A stretch of DNA of 64,000 nucleotides from positions 20,121,940-20,185,939 of the forward strand of contig OX387606.1 in NCBI GenBank assembly GCA_947568835.1, read 5' to 3'. The DNA comes from Protonemura montana (taxonomy: Eukaryota; Arthropoda; Insecta; Plecoptera; Nemouridae). Below the pieces are notes generated by a model, which worked only from the letters and a program-made list of their open reading frames with translations, ran no database searches and was not told the DNA's origin. The translations under genes and the position numbers were made by a program. This document shows positions 11,173 through 20,429 of this stretch, piece after piece (position 1 is the stretch's first letter; every line of letters begins with the position of its first letter).

Positions 11173-11239
11173 GTAGCTTAGCAACGGTATTCTCAATTAT
11201 ATTTCAACCTTGAGCTCTAAATTACCGTTGCTAAGCTAC
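11173..11239. repeat. Perfect 17-bp inverted repeat
   Basis: GTAGCTTAGCAACGGTA at 11173-11189 and its exact complement TACCGTTGCTAAGCTAC at 11223-11239 enclose a 33-nt loop. It may be the end of a small inverted-repeat element. Confidence 0.65.
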
Positions 11240-11381
11240 TAAAAGGCTTGCAAAAAAATATTTTCTTAGAAACTGAAATTGCTGACCTGAATGTACTGAG
11301 ATTGCTGAAATCAACTCAAATTTACACATCACTCTTATCTGTCACCTAACTCATGGCATCTGCGTACGCAGCGGGTGGGTG

Positions 11382-11765
11382 TAATAGTCTTGTTATAATC
11401 ATGTTATAATCTTGTTGTTATAATCTTGTTGTTATAATCTTGTTGTTATAATCTTTTAGTTATAATCTTGTTGTTATAATCTTGTTGTTATAATCTTGTT
11501 GTTATAATCTTGTTGTTATAATCTTGTTATAATCTTGTTATAATCTTGCTATAATCTTGTTATAATCTTGTTGTTATAATCTTGTTATAATCTTGTTATA
11601 ATCTTGTTATAATCTTGTTATAATCTTGTTATAATCTTGTTATAATCTTGTTATAATGTTGTTATAATGTTGTTATAATGTTGTTATAATCTTGTTATAA
11701 TCTTGTTATAATCTTGTTATAATCTTGTTATAATGTTGTTATATTCTTGTTATAATCTTGTTGTT
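11382..11765 (+). repeat. Minisatellite of TTATAATCTTG units
   Basis: More than 30 units of TTATAATCTTG (11 bp), interspersed with 14-bp variants TTGTTATAATCTTG and a few single-base variants (GTTGTTATAATG). The array contains frequent TATAAT cores but no gene follows it. The mixture of unit lengths suggests replication slippage and repeat exchange. Confidence 0.9.
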
Positions 11766-11834
11766 TTATTATAAATTATTACCTCGATTGCCTAAAGGAA
11801 GTGCACAAGTGAAGTTGGTTTTTGGTGGTGGAGT

Positions 11835-11912
11835 TTAAATTCGAACCCTGTTTTTCAGAATGTGTACTTTCAACTTTGTTTAGGCCTTACAATCGCACGA
11901 CCACGCGAATCC
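11835..11912 (-). mobile_element. tRNA-like SINE head, family 2, copy 1
   Basis: The minus strand reads GTGGTCGTGCGATTGTAAGGC (A-box-like), then CAGGGTTCGAATTTAAACTCC (B-box). It parallels the element at 12090-12178. Acceptor-stem complementarity is absent, so it is not a functional tRNA. Confidence 0.4.
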
Positions 11913-11940
11913 TTGTTCCAGGGGACGTTCACGTTATGTG

Positions 11941-12040
11941 AAATCTCATTTAAATTGCAAACGCTTGCAATGCGAGAGGTATTTTTTATTATTAGGAACA
12001 CAAATACCCTCTCAAAAATCGACGACTAGACGCAAACGCG
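11941..12040 (+). repeat. GCAAACGCTTGCAATGCG dispersed repeat, copy 1
   Basis: Contains ATTTAAATTGCAAACGCTTG, then CAATGCG, GGTATTTTTTATTATTAG, and ACCCTCTCAAAAATCGACG. The same series occurs at 50110-50264 and, inverted, at 38700-38775. Confidence 0.6.
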
Positions 12041-12089
12041 ATAGGAGTTGCTGCTTATGTAGGTAATTAAAGAAGACGACATGAGGTCT

Positions 12090-12178
12090 TCGGCTTGTGG
12101 ATGTGGCGGGATTCGAACACAGGATACACCCTAAAAATGGACTGCAAAGCCTTAATCCACGACCACATAGTCTGCTGT
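12090..12178 (-). mobile_element. tRNA-like SINE head, family 2, copy 2
   Basis: The minus strand reads GTGGTCGTGGATTAAGGCTT (A-box-like), then TGTGTTCGAATCCCGCC (B-box). It is similar to 11835-11912. The 3' side cannot form a tRNA acceptor stem. Confidence 0.45.
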
Positions 12179-12207
12179 ACTTTCTGTGTTTTTTTTTTGG
12201 CATTTGG

Positions 12208-12695
12208 GAATAGCTGATGAGCGTAGCGAGCGAAGCAAAATCTTCAATTGCACTTACCCCAAAAAAATCACTCCTGTGTGTTTATCAGTTTATTTTATTT
12301 GTATTATTATTATTTTTTTTTGCAGAGCTTATTTGCGTGCTCTTAACTTATACCTGCTGGTTTTTTTGAAAAATAATCGAATTGATCATTGTGAAACTAT
12401 TCAAAATGTGTTTTATAAATGCACTTTTCGGAGTTTATAAAATACTGACTCATAGTTGTTGAAATTTGCAGACATATTTTTCATGACAACGAAAATGTTC
12501 ATCTTGAATACTTTTTTCGTAGTTTCCTGACTATTTCCATGAACATGGTTTTACCAATTTGAACGAAAATTCAATGAACAGAAAATACCGAAGAAAGCAT
12601 GCAGGGTACCCTTTTCCAAAGAAAAATAAATTATTCAAGAACTAAGTAAAATACGCTCATCTACAACTTAGCTCAAATTGTGTTACAAAGCCCTA
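12208..12695 (+). repeat. ~0.5 kb interspersed element, copy 2
   Basis: Second copy of the element at 9700-10255. It has the start GATGAGCGTAGCGAGCGAAG, CACTTACCCCA, TTTTCATGACAACG, GCATGCAGGGTACCC and the end AAATACGCTCATCTACAAC. The minus-strand tRNA-like head ends just before it begins. Confidence 0.6.
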
Positions 12696-13257
12696 GTTAT
12701 TGTTCAACAGGAGAGCGCTTGGATTACGTACAGGTAATATCTATCCATTTACATACTGCAAGTGTAAGCAACTGGAGGGTTTAACTATTAATGTTGAAGC
12801 TCCATGTTTTGGTAAGTCAATCTCAAAATTTTGTATTCATTTGGATAGTTTCGTGGACCAAAATCCTCCTTTATACCGTTGGGTAAAGGCATCGTGGGAA
12901 CGCCTGGATAGCAGTCGCAGGGCGGCAGAAAAACAGCTCAAATGAAGACAGGCGATTATGTTTTTACACCACTTCTTCATCCTCGTCATCGGTTTGTACT
13001 ATGGGCAAAGCGCACCAAAACGGGGCTCAAATCACTTCTTAGGCAGGACCTGCCAGGCTTGGATAACTGTCCATGCCATCCAGCCCAGGGTGTTGCCCTA
13101 TGATTTTGGTAAATCTGGGGCTGCCGAGGGCGTATTTTTTTTTATTAACTGACAGTGATGGCTGGAGCTAAGCTTAGGCACTATATTGTTGCTGGTTCAG
13201 CAACCAGGACTCAGTTTTAGCAGGGTTTTTGGGGCCTGGTAACAGCTGCCAACATCT

Positions 13258-13295
13258 ATCTTTCTATCTATCTATCCATCTATCTATCTACTTAT
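13258..13295 (+). repeat. TCTA microsatellite
   Basis: An imperfect run of TCTA/TCCA tetramers. It lies just upstream of the putative Helitron-like 3' end, where Helitron-related elements often carry microsatellites. Confidence 0.75.
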
Positions 13296-13299
13296 ATTA

Positions 13300-13379
13300 A
13301 TACACCCGTTTGTCAGTTTACTTTCCCTCTGTCATAACCACTGCGCCGCGCCCGGGGGCGCCTAGGGTGAAGCCCTAGT
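13300..13379 (+). mobile_element. Helitron-like 3' terminus, candidate 1
   Basis: GCGCCGCGCCCGGGGGCGC can form a GC-rich hairpin. It is followed by CTAGGGTGAAGCCCTAG and then T. A 3' hairpin shortly before CTRR with a T after it is the hallmark of Helitron ends. A second site at 16625-16664 shares GGGGGCGCCT...CCCTAGT. The 5' end was not located. Confidence 0.35.
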
Positions 13380-13384
13380 CTCAA

Positions 13385-14112
13385 ATAACCTGAATAGAGC
13401 TTAGGATCCAGCCAGCTGATCTAAAATAATCTGGATAGAGCTTAGGATCCAGCCAGCTGATCTAAAATAACCTGGATAGAGCATAGGATCCAGCCAGTTG
13501 ATCTCAAATAACCTGGATTGAGCATAGGATCCAGCTAGCTGATCTAAAATAACGTGGATAGAGCAGAGGATCCAGTCAGCTGATCTGAAATTACCTGGAT
13601 AGAGAATAGGATCCAGCCAGCTGATCTAAAATAACCTGAATAGAGCACAGGATCCAGCCAGCTGATCTTAAATAACGTGGATAGAGCATAGGATCTAGCC
13701 AGATGATCTAAAATAACCTGGATAGAGCATAGGATCCAGCCAGCTGATCTAAAATAACCTGGATAGAGCATAGGATCTAGCCAGCTGATCTAAAATAACC
13801 TGGATAGAGCATAGGATCCAGCCAGCTGATCTAAAATAACCTGGATAGAGCATAGGATCTAGCCAGCTGATCTGAAATAACCTGGATAGAGCATGGGATC
13901 CAGCCAGCTGATCTAAAATAACGTGGATAGAGCTTAGGATCCAGTCAGCTGATCTGAAATAACCTGGATAGAGCATGGGATCCAGCCAGCTGATCTAAAA
14001 TAACCTGGATAGAGCATAGGATCTAGCCAGGTGATCTAAAATAACCTGGATAGAGCATAGGATCTAGTAAGCTGATCTGAAATAACCTGGATAGAGCATG
14101 GGATCCAGCCAG
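13385..14112 (+). repeat. 41-bp tandem array, about 18 copies
   Basis: The unit starts GATCTAAAATAACCTGGATA, continues GAGCATAGGATCCAGCCAGC and ends T. Copies differ by a few substitutions (AACGTGG, GGATCTAGCC, GAGCATGGGATCC). Because 41 is not a multiple of 3, it creates artificial open frames on the minus strand carrying YPGYFRSAGWIL-type peptides, which are not genes. The array ends in a short stretch with repeated GTCAGCACC(G/A)(G/A)GT (14118-14235). There are no unique spacers, so it is not a CRISPR array. Confidence 0.93.
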
Positions 14113-14344
14113 CCAGGTTTATGTCAGCACCAAGTTTTCTCTTTTAGGTAAGGCAATGATAAAATCAACACCCGGCTAATGTCAGCACCGGGTTCCACCG
14201 TACAGGTGAGGCAATGTTATATGTCAGCACCGGGTCATCACCTGGTCAGACAAACCATGTAGCCAAAAAATGTGTTTCTATAGAAAAAACAATAAAAAAA
14301 TTCAAATAAATAAAGTAAAATTAAAGAAATGAAAAAAAAAACAA

Positions 14345-14430
14345 AAAAAAAACATAGTTCATCTTTCGGGATTCGAACTTGAACATTCTGATCTGGAAGC
14401 AGTCAACTAAGCCGCCCGGCCACCATATGA
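14345..14430 (-). mobile_element. tRNA-like SINE head
   Basis: The minus strand reads GGTGGCCGGGCGGCTTAGTTG (A-box-like), then GTTCAAGTTCGAATCCCG (B-box). An A-rich run with AAAAAAAAAC tracts lies on the + strand side (14281-14355). Confidence 0.45.
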
Positions 14431-15129
14431 TAACTGAGGAGACTGGTTATTTCGGTGCGTATAAATTGCTACTTGATAGTGCAAGCCGAGCGAGTAGTAT
14501 TCGGTTACCGATCGATGTCCAATATTAATTGATCAAGTTCGTTTGATACCCAACAGGTTGCGCTAGCGATCATTTTGCTAGTTAACTCGACTGCGGGTTC
14601 GGTGATACTTGTTGTAAGACCAGAGGACGAGTGATCAAAGAATGACATCGACTGGCTCACCACCAGTCGGGCTCAATCGTCTTGCTGAGTTACGTCGAAA
14701 CTTGGCAAGCGATGGAAGCTCTTTTATTTTGGGGTGGCCGAAAGCCAATCCCCCCCTCCCCCCTCGCTAGAGGATGGATCTGGGTTAAGTGCGGACGTTC
14801 CTCACTCTATGCATATAGTGCACGGAGTGTTGCAATGTTTGCTTCTTAATGTTGTGTAGGGTTAATCTATAAATGTGCCCTCTGGTCGCGTGCACATGTA
14901 TGTTGGGGCTTATCATCTGACGTCATGCATGTGCGCGAGTGCGTCGTGGACGTCACTGCCACCTGAGAGCATCTCTGGACCTAAAAATATTTTGTCACTT
15001 TATCATGGTATGACCTTGGATAGCAGCGCGACATTGACGCCACCTGCTAGCTAAGCCAGAACCTAATTTTCCCGGAAAAATTATTTGAAATATTTTTGCT
15101 CGAAAGAATGAATGGTATGATTTATAAAA

Positions 15130-15215
15130 AAAACCTGCGGAGGTTGGGGATCGAACCCTATCTCCACTGTCCCAGTATCAGCCGCTCTATCCACTCGACC
15201 ACTCGGACGACTACG
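15130..15215 (-). mobile_element. tRNA-like SINE head (Ser/Leu-like)
   Basis: The minus strand reads GTCCGAGTGGTCGAGTGGAT (A-box region resembling tRNA-Ser/Leu), then ATAGGGTTCGATCCCCAACC (strong B-box). The flanks do not pair as an acceptor stem, so this is read as a tRNA-derived retroposon rather than a tRNA gene. Confidence 0.45.
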
Positions 15216-15474
15216 AAAGCGTATATTTTTTTAAGATACATAAACTACATAAATAACTGAGACGCAAGCAGATAATTTTAGGCGAAGATTCCGAAAAAAT
15301 TAGACTACTGCATCGATGATTTTAAACCAAAAATTATTTGGACAGCAATATAGATCTTCAGCTTCAATATTTTGCATCTTCGTAGAACATTAAAACTATT
15401 TTCGGAGTGTCCTTGTTCAGTTTACTCTCCTGAATATTTCGCCATAGATGAACAATCTGCCATCCAACACAACC

Positions 15475-15565
15475 ATGCGCCCATATAATGTCCGGAACTC
15501 GAACCTCATATGAGTCGATCAAGCGACCTTTGCACACAAGTGATTCGAATCCCACGGCCGCTGCC
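15475..15565 (-). mobile_element. tRNA-like SINE fragment
   Basis: The minus strand has GGTCGCTTGATCGACTC followed closely by GAGGTTCGAGTTCCGG, a good B-box. The A/B spacing is short, so it may be truncated or fortuitous. Confidence 0.25.
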
Positions 15566-15750
15566 AGTGGCGAAGAACATTCCTGCACCTCACCACACAG
15601 GCCTCGACTGCATGCAGACCATCGCCGCCGGGCATCCATGAGATCACATAGGAATAGTGGATCGGATTGAAGTGCTTTAGTTTGACATTTTTGTTGTAAT
15701 CAGCGCTACCTGTTGGCAGAATGTGGCATTCTCTCTGGACAGCATCTCAG

Positions 15751-15865
15751 TTCAATGTTAAAATACCAGAACAACTCGAGCATGGCGCAGCCAAAAAGGT
15801 ACCTGGTCGAGATACGAACGCACGTCCCCTGCCCCGAGAGCCAGCACGTTAACCACAGCACCGTT
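15751..15865 (-). mobile_element. tRNA-derived SINE, family 1, copy 2
   Basis: Same organisation as the copy at 3650-3785: GGTGCTGTGGTTAACGTGC, GTTCGTATCTCGACC, then TTTTTGGCTG and GGTATTTTAACATTGAACT in the body. Confidence 0.6.
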
Positions 15866-16049
15866 GCGTAATAGTGTATTGAAAGCGGAAATAAAACAAA
15901 TGAAGCTTTAAGTACCAACTGTACAACATACATTTTTGAAGAATAAACCTTGTGTGCCAAAAATAAATCCTTTGTGTACAATATACTCGATTGTTATACC
16001 TTTTATATGAGACAGTTTACAGTTTACATTTACTCATCCTTACAGTTTA

Positions 16050-16664
16050 AATTTGACAGTTTTGGAGATTTTCATTCGAAACTTTTTGAAATGTCTTGGA
16101 ATTGACGTTTTGAATGCTTAGTCGAGGTCGCCACGCCCGCGAGGCAATTTTGGGATCTTTATGGATGTGCATATTGGTATTTTTTTAACTTTTCAGCCCA
16201 ATTTTTTGTTCTTTCGAACACTTTTTATTAATACTTACGCACTTAAAAATGTTAATTAATTTCGATTTTTGGGGTGGCAATGTGGGGGTAATCCAAAATA
16301 TTACGACATCGCTCTCTTCTCTCGATCCTTCACCACATATTTCAGTATCTAAACTTGAAACGCTTGCTGAAATTGAAGTTTTGCAGTGGGTGGATAGTGT
16401 TCCTATACCCCGGGGGCAATTTTGGGCAAATCAAATAGTGCATTTTGATTTGTTTCTATAGTTTTTATAATTTTATTTTGACACTTTTTGTGATGGGTTG
16501 GAATTGGCGGCTTACAGTGAGTTAATGAGGTCTGGAAGACCGCGGGAAAATTTTAGGTACTTTTTGGGCGTGCGTTTGAAACTCATTTAGTGAGAAACAC
16601 CAGACGCAGTAGTTAGTAGTTATGACAGGGGGCGCCTGGAGAGCGTCTAGAGCAAACCCCTAGT
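16050..16664 (+). mobile_element. Helitron-like element remnant, candidate 2
   Basis: Ends GGGGGCGCCTGGAGAGCG, CTAGAGCAAACCCCTAG and T, resembling the end at 13379. Upstream are two degenerate repeats of the form GACA(G/C)TTTT..., GGAATTG, GAGGTC..., CCGCG, (C/A)AATTTT. This is typical of nonautonomous Helitron-related repeats with internal direct repeats. The 5' border is a guess. Confidence 0.25.
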
Positions 16665-16823
16665 TTATGTTTCTAATTCTATTAGATAGAAGAGCGTACA
16701 TGCGGTAGTGTTCTTGATTCCACGAATTGAAATATTTCAATCAAAGTCCTAAGTTTAAACAAAGTTTAATTAATTTTTGTGTTAATAATCACTTGCATTA
16801 TATGTCTTACCTTTAAATGTGTA

Positions 16824-17039
16824 ATGTCTAATTGGCTATGGCGGCTCGCACTCCTCTCAATCTGTGGCCACCTGGTGTTGGTACCCGGAACATGTGCCAG
16901 CCATGATCGCTCCCGCCGACCTGATAGTCGAAACCACCCTGAGCGTCACGTATATAATAGCGGTTATTACGTCACAAAATCGCCCCCCTGGGAATCACCG
17001 CAGAAAAAAGCAAAGGGAGCGAACGTTTTTATCCCGTAA
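16824..17039 (+). CDS. Hypothetical small secreted protein or first exon
   Basis: 71 codons from an ATG with a purine at -3. The N-terminus MSNWLWRLALLSICGHLVLV followed by PGTCAS looks like a signal peptide with cleavage near TCA|SHD. The rest is polar and basic (HDRSRRPDSRN, KSPPWESPQKKAKG) and matches no family I know. The frame is also open upstream, without a clear exon border. It sits in a repeat-rich region with no neighbouring exons found. It may be a real short secreted peptide, the first exon of an unseen gene, or chance. Confidence 0.25.
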   Translation: MSNWLWRLALLSICGHLVLVPGTCASHDRSRRPDSRNHPERHVYNSGYYVTKSPPWESPQKKAKGANVFIP

Positions 17040-19780
17040 CAAATCTCAGCGTTGTGAACAAAGCTGTGTCTCGTCCAATTATTGTGACACAGAATCAACC
17101 CTGTCGACAATAAGTCAGAAGATTTCATTGCTTGGGACATGTGTTCCGTGGATCGTGGTGCCACTAAAGGCGTAAAGAAAATAATGGGTTAGGTTTTTTT
17201 TCTCTAAGCTATAGGTTTTGTATCTTGATTCGCTTTATTCTCTTATTCTCGAGTTAAAGGAATTGTGATTCCCTCCAATCCCGAATATAATTCTCTTACA
17301 TTTAGGGAAATGTTGGCTAGCTGATCTATCAAAAGGGATAAGTAATAGTACTCGCACACCAATGTTTGTTTTTTTCTAACCCTGAGCACCTTGAGAAATT
17401 TACTGTGACAGGTCTATAGGCATAGTAGCTACCACCTACCCAATACGAGGGATTCTTCCACGTTTTAAAAGAAGATTTATATATAAGGTTTACTATATTT
17501 ATTTATTTGTGGTGTTTAACGACGCACTGTTTTGACATCTGGCCCTGCGGCACTGGTCTAATGGCGTCGGTGAATGAGTGGATGATGATGAGGATGAGGA
17601 TGATGAGAATGTGTATATGGTTGGTGCATCTTCATTTCTAGAATATATTCGCCAATCAACTAATATACATCAGCATCGGTGCGCCGCTAACCCGCTATTG
17701 TGCATTGCAGGGTTGTTGTTTGTACGGTTGTACTAAGTATTTCCTCTGCCGGCGATCTCCAATTAACTAATATAAAGTCAATGAAAACGTGTGCCATTGT
17801 GTACCAGCCGCAGGTTTGCCAACATTGTAAACACTTCTCAAGAATCGCACAATGGTGTAAGCCCTCTCCGCTCAATGCCAAGATGATACCAACACTCGAA
17901 CATTTTTAATGACACCGCGAAAGCTGTATGACTTTTCAAACTGAATGCTACTTGAATGGAATGCTTCGTCCAGACGAAGGACTTATAGCAATTAATACTA
18001 GAATTTATTTCCAGCTTCTTCATTTCTTACATCGAGTTATAAAGAAATGGGACGCGGCAAGAAAGCTCGAAGAGAAATGCAAAGGATTTGAAAAGAAAAT
18101 ATATTTAAATGTACGATTCTTTACGATTCTTTCAAATTTCATTGAGTGTGTCAGAACACATACAGGACATTTATAAAATACGAACGCACCAACCTAACTA
18201 TCCGCGCGTTTTGACTTTTCGAACACAAGGATTATTATATCTCAGCTCTGTGCAGATGTCGTCACAGAATCCAGAACGGACATAACAATCATATTATTCC
18301 CTTGTAAAATAAATTCTCCAAATTAAATGTTCGCCTGTCCTATCAATTGTGCCCACGTGAGCGTAAGGAGCGAGTTTTTATCGGCGGTTGGTTACTCCAC
18401 ACCCTTATATTCCCGTAATACGGTCCCTGAGGACGAGCCTGTTAACTGGCACGAACAGGATGAAATATTCACGAGAGCCAGTCCGCTCCAGCAACGCCAT
18501 CCACGAACCTAACGGCCATGCTCCAACCTCGCCGTCCTCGCAATTCTGATAGGTGATAAATATTGTTTTTAGTTATTCCTTGGCCATTTGTTATGAACCA
18601 CGACAAACTACACATCAATCGTATAATAATCATAATATATCTTTGGTGATTCCTTCTTTAAAGATATTGCTAAGACCTATTTAGTCATACAACTTAGAAG
18701 TACATAAAGAGATGAGAACAAAAGACGTGCATTTCGTTGCCAAAATTAGTAGGCTTTGGTTTTTTTTTTAGGACTGGTCAGTTTTCCATTTTCAAAATTC
18801 AATTAGTAGACTTGCTAACTGGAAGTTATCACTCATTTAATCACTTATCACTCATGGTATGCAATTCTTTTGTTGCTAGGAATGTCAGAGAGTCAAAACA
18901 AAATGCATTTGTGAAGTATCTCTGAGTATGAAAACATTAGATCGTTGTCTGGAAACCTCCAAAGAGCGTCAAGTCCAGGGAAATTGCAATGTTTAGGTAG
19001 ATGCACCCAAGATGACGTACCTCAGTCCCTAGACCCCGTGACAAGGCTCTTGACGGCACGGGGTGGGGGGAGGAGGGAGGGAAGTGAGCAAAGGGCCCAA
19101 GGGGGTCGTGCCGCGTCATGATGACACCCCTCGCATTAGTTCCCCTCCCAGCCACCGATCGGCGCTGGTGTTCGAGACCGGAGAGGCTTTTCCGTACATC
19201 TGTTCGGCTAGGACGAGAAGCAAAGGCGAATCACCTGCAGAAAATTGTTCGAGGACGAGGAAATCTACTCTCAGACTTAAGCTTATTCTTTCTCATCCGG
19301 TAATATGTGTCAACTCAACTCTCAAATTACTTCCTCTCGTTGGTCATTGCTGGATTTTGTCTTCTCGACGTTAACCGCGTGGATTTTGATGGCATTTTGT
19401 ACGCACTCTTTTGCCGTCTAACTTCTCAAACATGTTCACCAAATATTTCCTTTTAATCTTGAGCGTGGAAAATCGGCTTTTCTTTTGGGAAGTTGACTAT
19501 GATAGGTGGGAGAGAATGTGTAGTTTGGTGAGAATTTGTTACAGAAATCAAAAGGCAAGTTGCAGGTGAAAATGGTGAAGTGCTCAATGGGCGTACTTTC
19601 TACTCAGATAGTGCAACTTTCTAAATAAAAACTGACAAGCTGCTTGAAAGCGTTCGGAATGGACGACTGGGTGAGTGAACTATGTTCCTCGTGGGATAAA
19701 TCAGGTAACCGCGACCTCTTTTCGACCCACCAGGAAGATTATTTTCAAGGAGAAGAAATACGGCCGGTGTGAATTAACAC
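17040..19780. other. Region between the repeat block and SKOR 3' end
   Basis: Apart from the repeat at 17500-17620, I see no supported gene. A few open frames of 60-100 codons (17928-18176, 18327-18512, 19063-19374) lack family motifs, splice consensus or signal peptides. Confidence 0.4.
17500..17620 (+). repeat. AACGACGCACTG dispersed repeat, copy with GAT microsatellite
   Basis: TTTATTTGTGGTGTTTAACG, ACGCACTGTTTTGACATCTGG, CACTGGTCTAATGGCGTCGG, then (GATGAT/GAGGAT)n. It is collinear with the longer copy at 46985-47230. Confidence 0.7.
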
Positions 19781-19787
19781 ATTCAGT

Positions 19788-19793
19788 TTTATT
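19788..19793 (-). promoter_or_regulatory. Candidate polyadenylation signal of SKOR
   Basis: AATAAA on the minus strand, about 510 bp beyond the SKOR stop codon. It would give a 3' UTR of roughly 0.5 kb. Confidence 0.4.
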
Positions 19794-20304
19794 AGGCAAC
19801 AAAATATTATAACGACGATAACGTGATTCTACTGTCTAAAACATTACAATTTATAGTCAGCATAATGTACATAACATCGTGCAACTCCATCATACACAAG
19901 ATAATCATAAATCGATGCAATATTACTATGTACTTAATTCATTTTTTATTTTACAGAACCAATAATGACAAAATACGATTGGTTTTTCGTTCATTTTTAA
20001 GATTTGAATGCACATGGCGTACATGTTCGTGAATCTTAATCAGAAACATATTATATCATGGTACATATCATACCAAGAAGTATCATAATTGTCTAAATAC
20101 AATATAATTCTATAGTCTCCTTTGAAGCTAGTGGTTCAAAAATCTGACAGACCAAAACGTGTGATTCACATTCAAATAAAACTTGCGGGTACGTGCGATA
20201 TACACAGCATGAAATAGTAATAAAAGCATGGTTTGTAAGCAGCTAGCCGATCTAAACTGAGGATTAATTCGTCCTCCAAGGTTCCTCCTCAGCATAGTTC
20301 ACTT

Positions 20305-20429
20305 TCAATGCGTTATCTTGGCGTCAGCGCTCGCGACCGCGCCACTGTTGTTGTTGTTGCTGGTGCTGGTATACAGTTGGTGACAGGTCGAGCAGTCGAG
20401 CGCCATCTTGGATCCACCGTGCTGCGCCT
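20305..20429 (-). CDS. fuss: SKOR last coding exon, inferred
   Basis: Acceptor TCGATTTCTCAG. It completes codon G|AG (E) and reads AQHGGSKMALDCSTCHQLYT, then a short Asn run (NNNN) and DAKITH, with TGA at 20307-20305. The intron before it is 119 bp. The KEA..., C...C...H-type composition weakly recalls the vertebrate end (KEAHDALHHFSCK, recalled), but this is not a firm alignment. Confidence 0.65.

Noticed and set aside
12700..12945. Candidate plus-strand exon (TGNIYPFTYCKCKQLEG) with CAACAG acceptor and GTAAGT donor
   Set aside because: Good-looking splice signals, but no partner exon or recognisable domain, and it lies in a repeat block directly after an interspersed element; may be a transposon relic.
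13544..13976. Two minus-strand open frames with YPGYFRSAGWIL repeats
   Set aside because: They are translations of the 41-bp tandem array, whose period shifts frame each copy; they exist only because the unit lacks stops in some frames.
13385..14112. CRISPR-like array
   Set aside because: Units abut directly with no unique spacers, and the genome is eukaryotic; it is a simple tandem satellite.
15130..15215. Functional tRNA-Ser/Leu gene
   Set aside because: Strong A- and B-box-like motifs but the ends do not form an acceptor stem; read as a SINE head. The same applies to the other tRNA-like sites.
18327..18512. 61-codon frame ending TRASPLQQRHPRT
   Set aside because: Somewhat coding-like composition but no start context, partner exon or homology.
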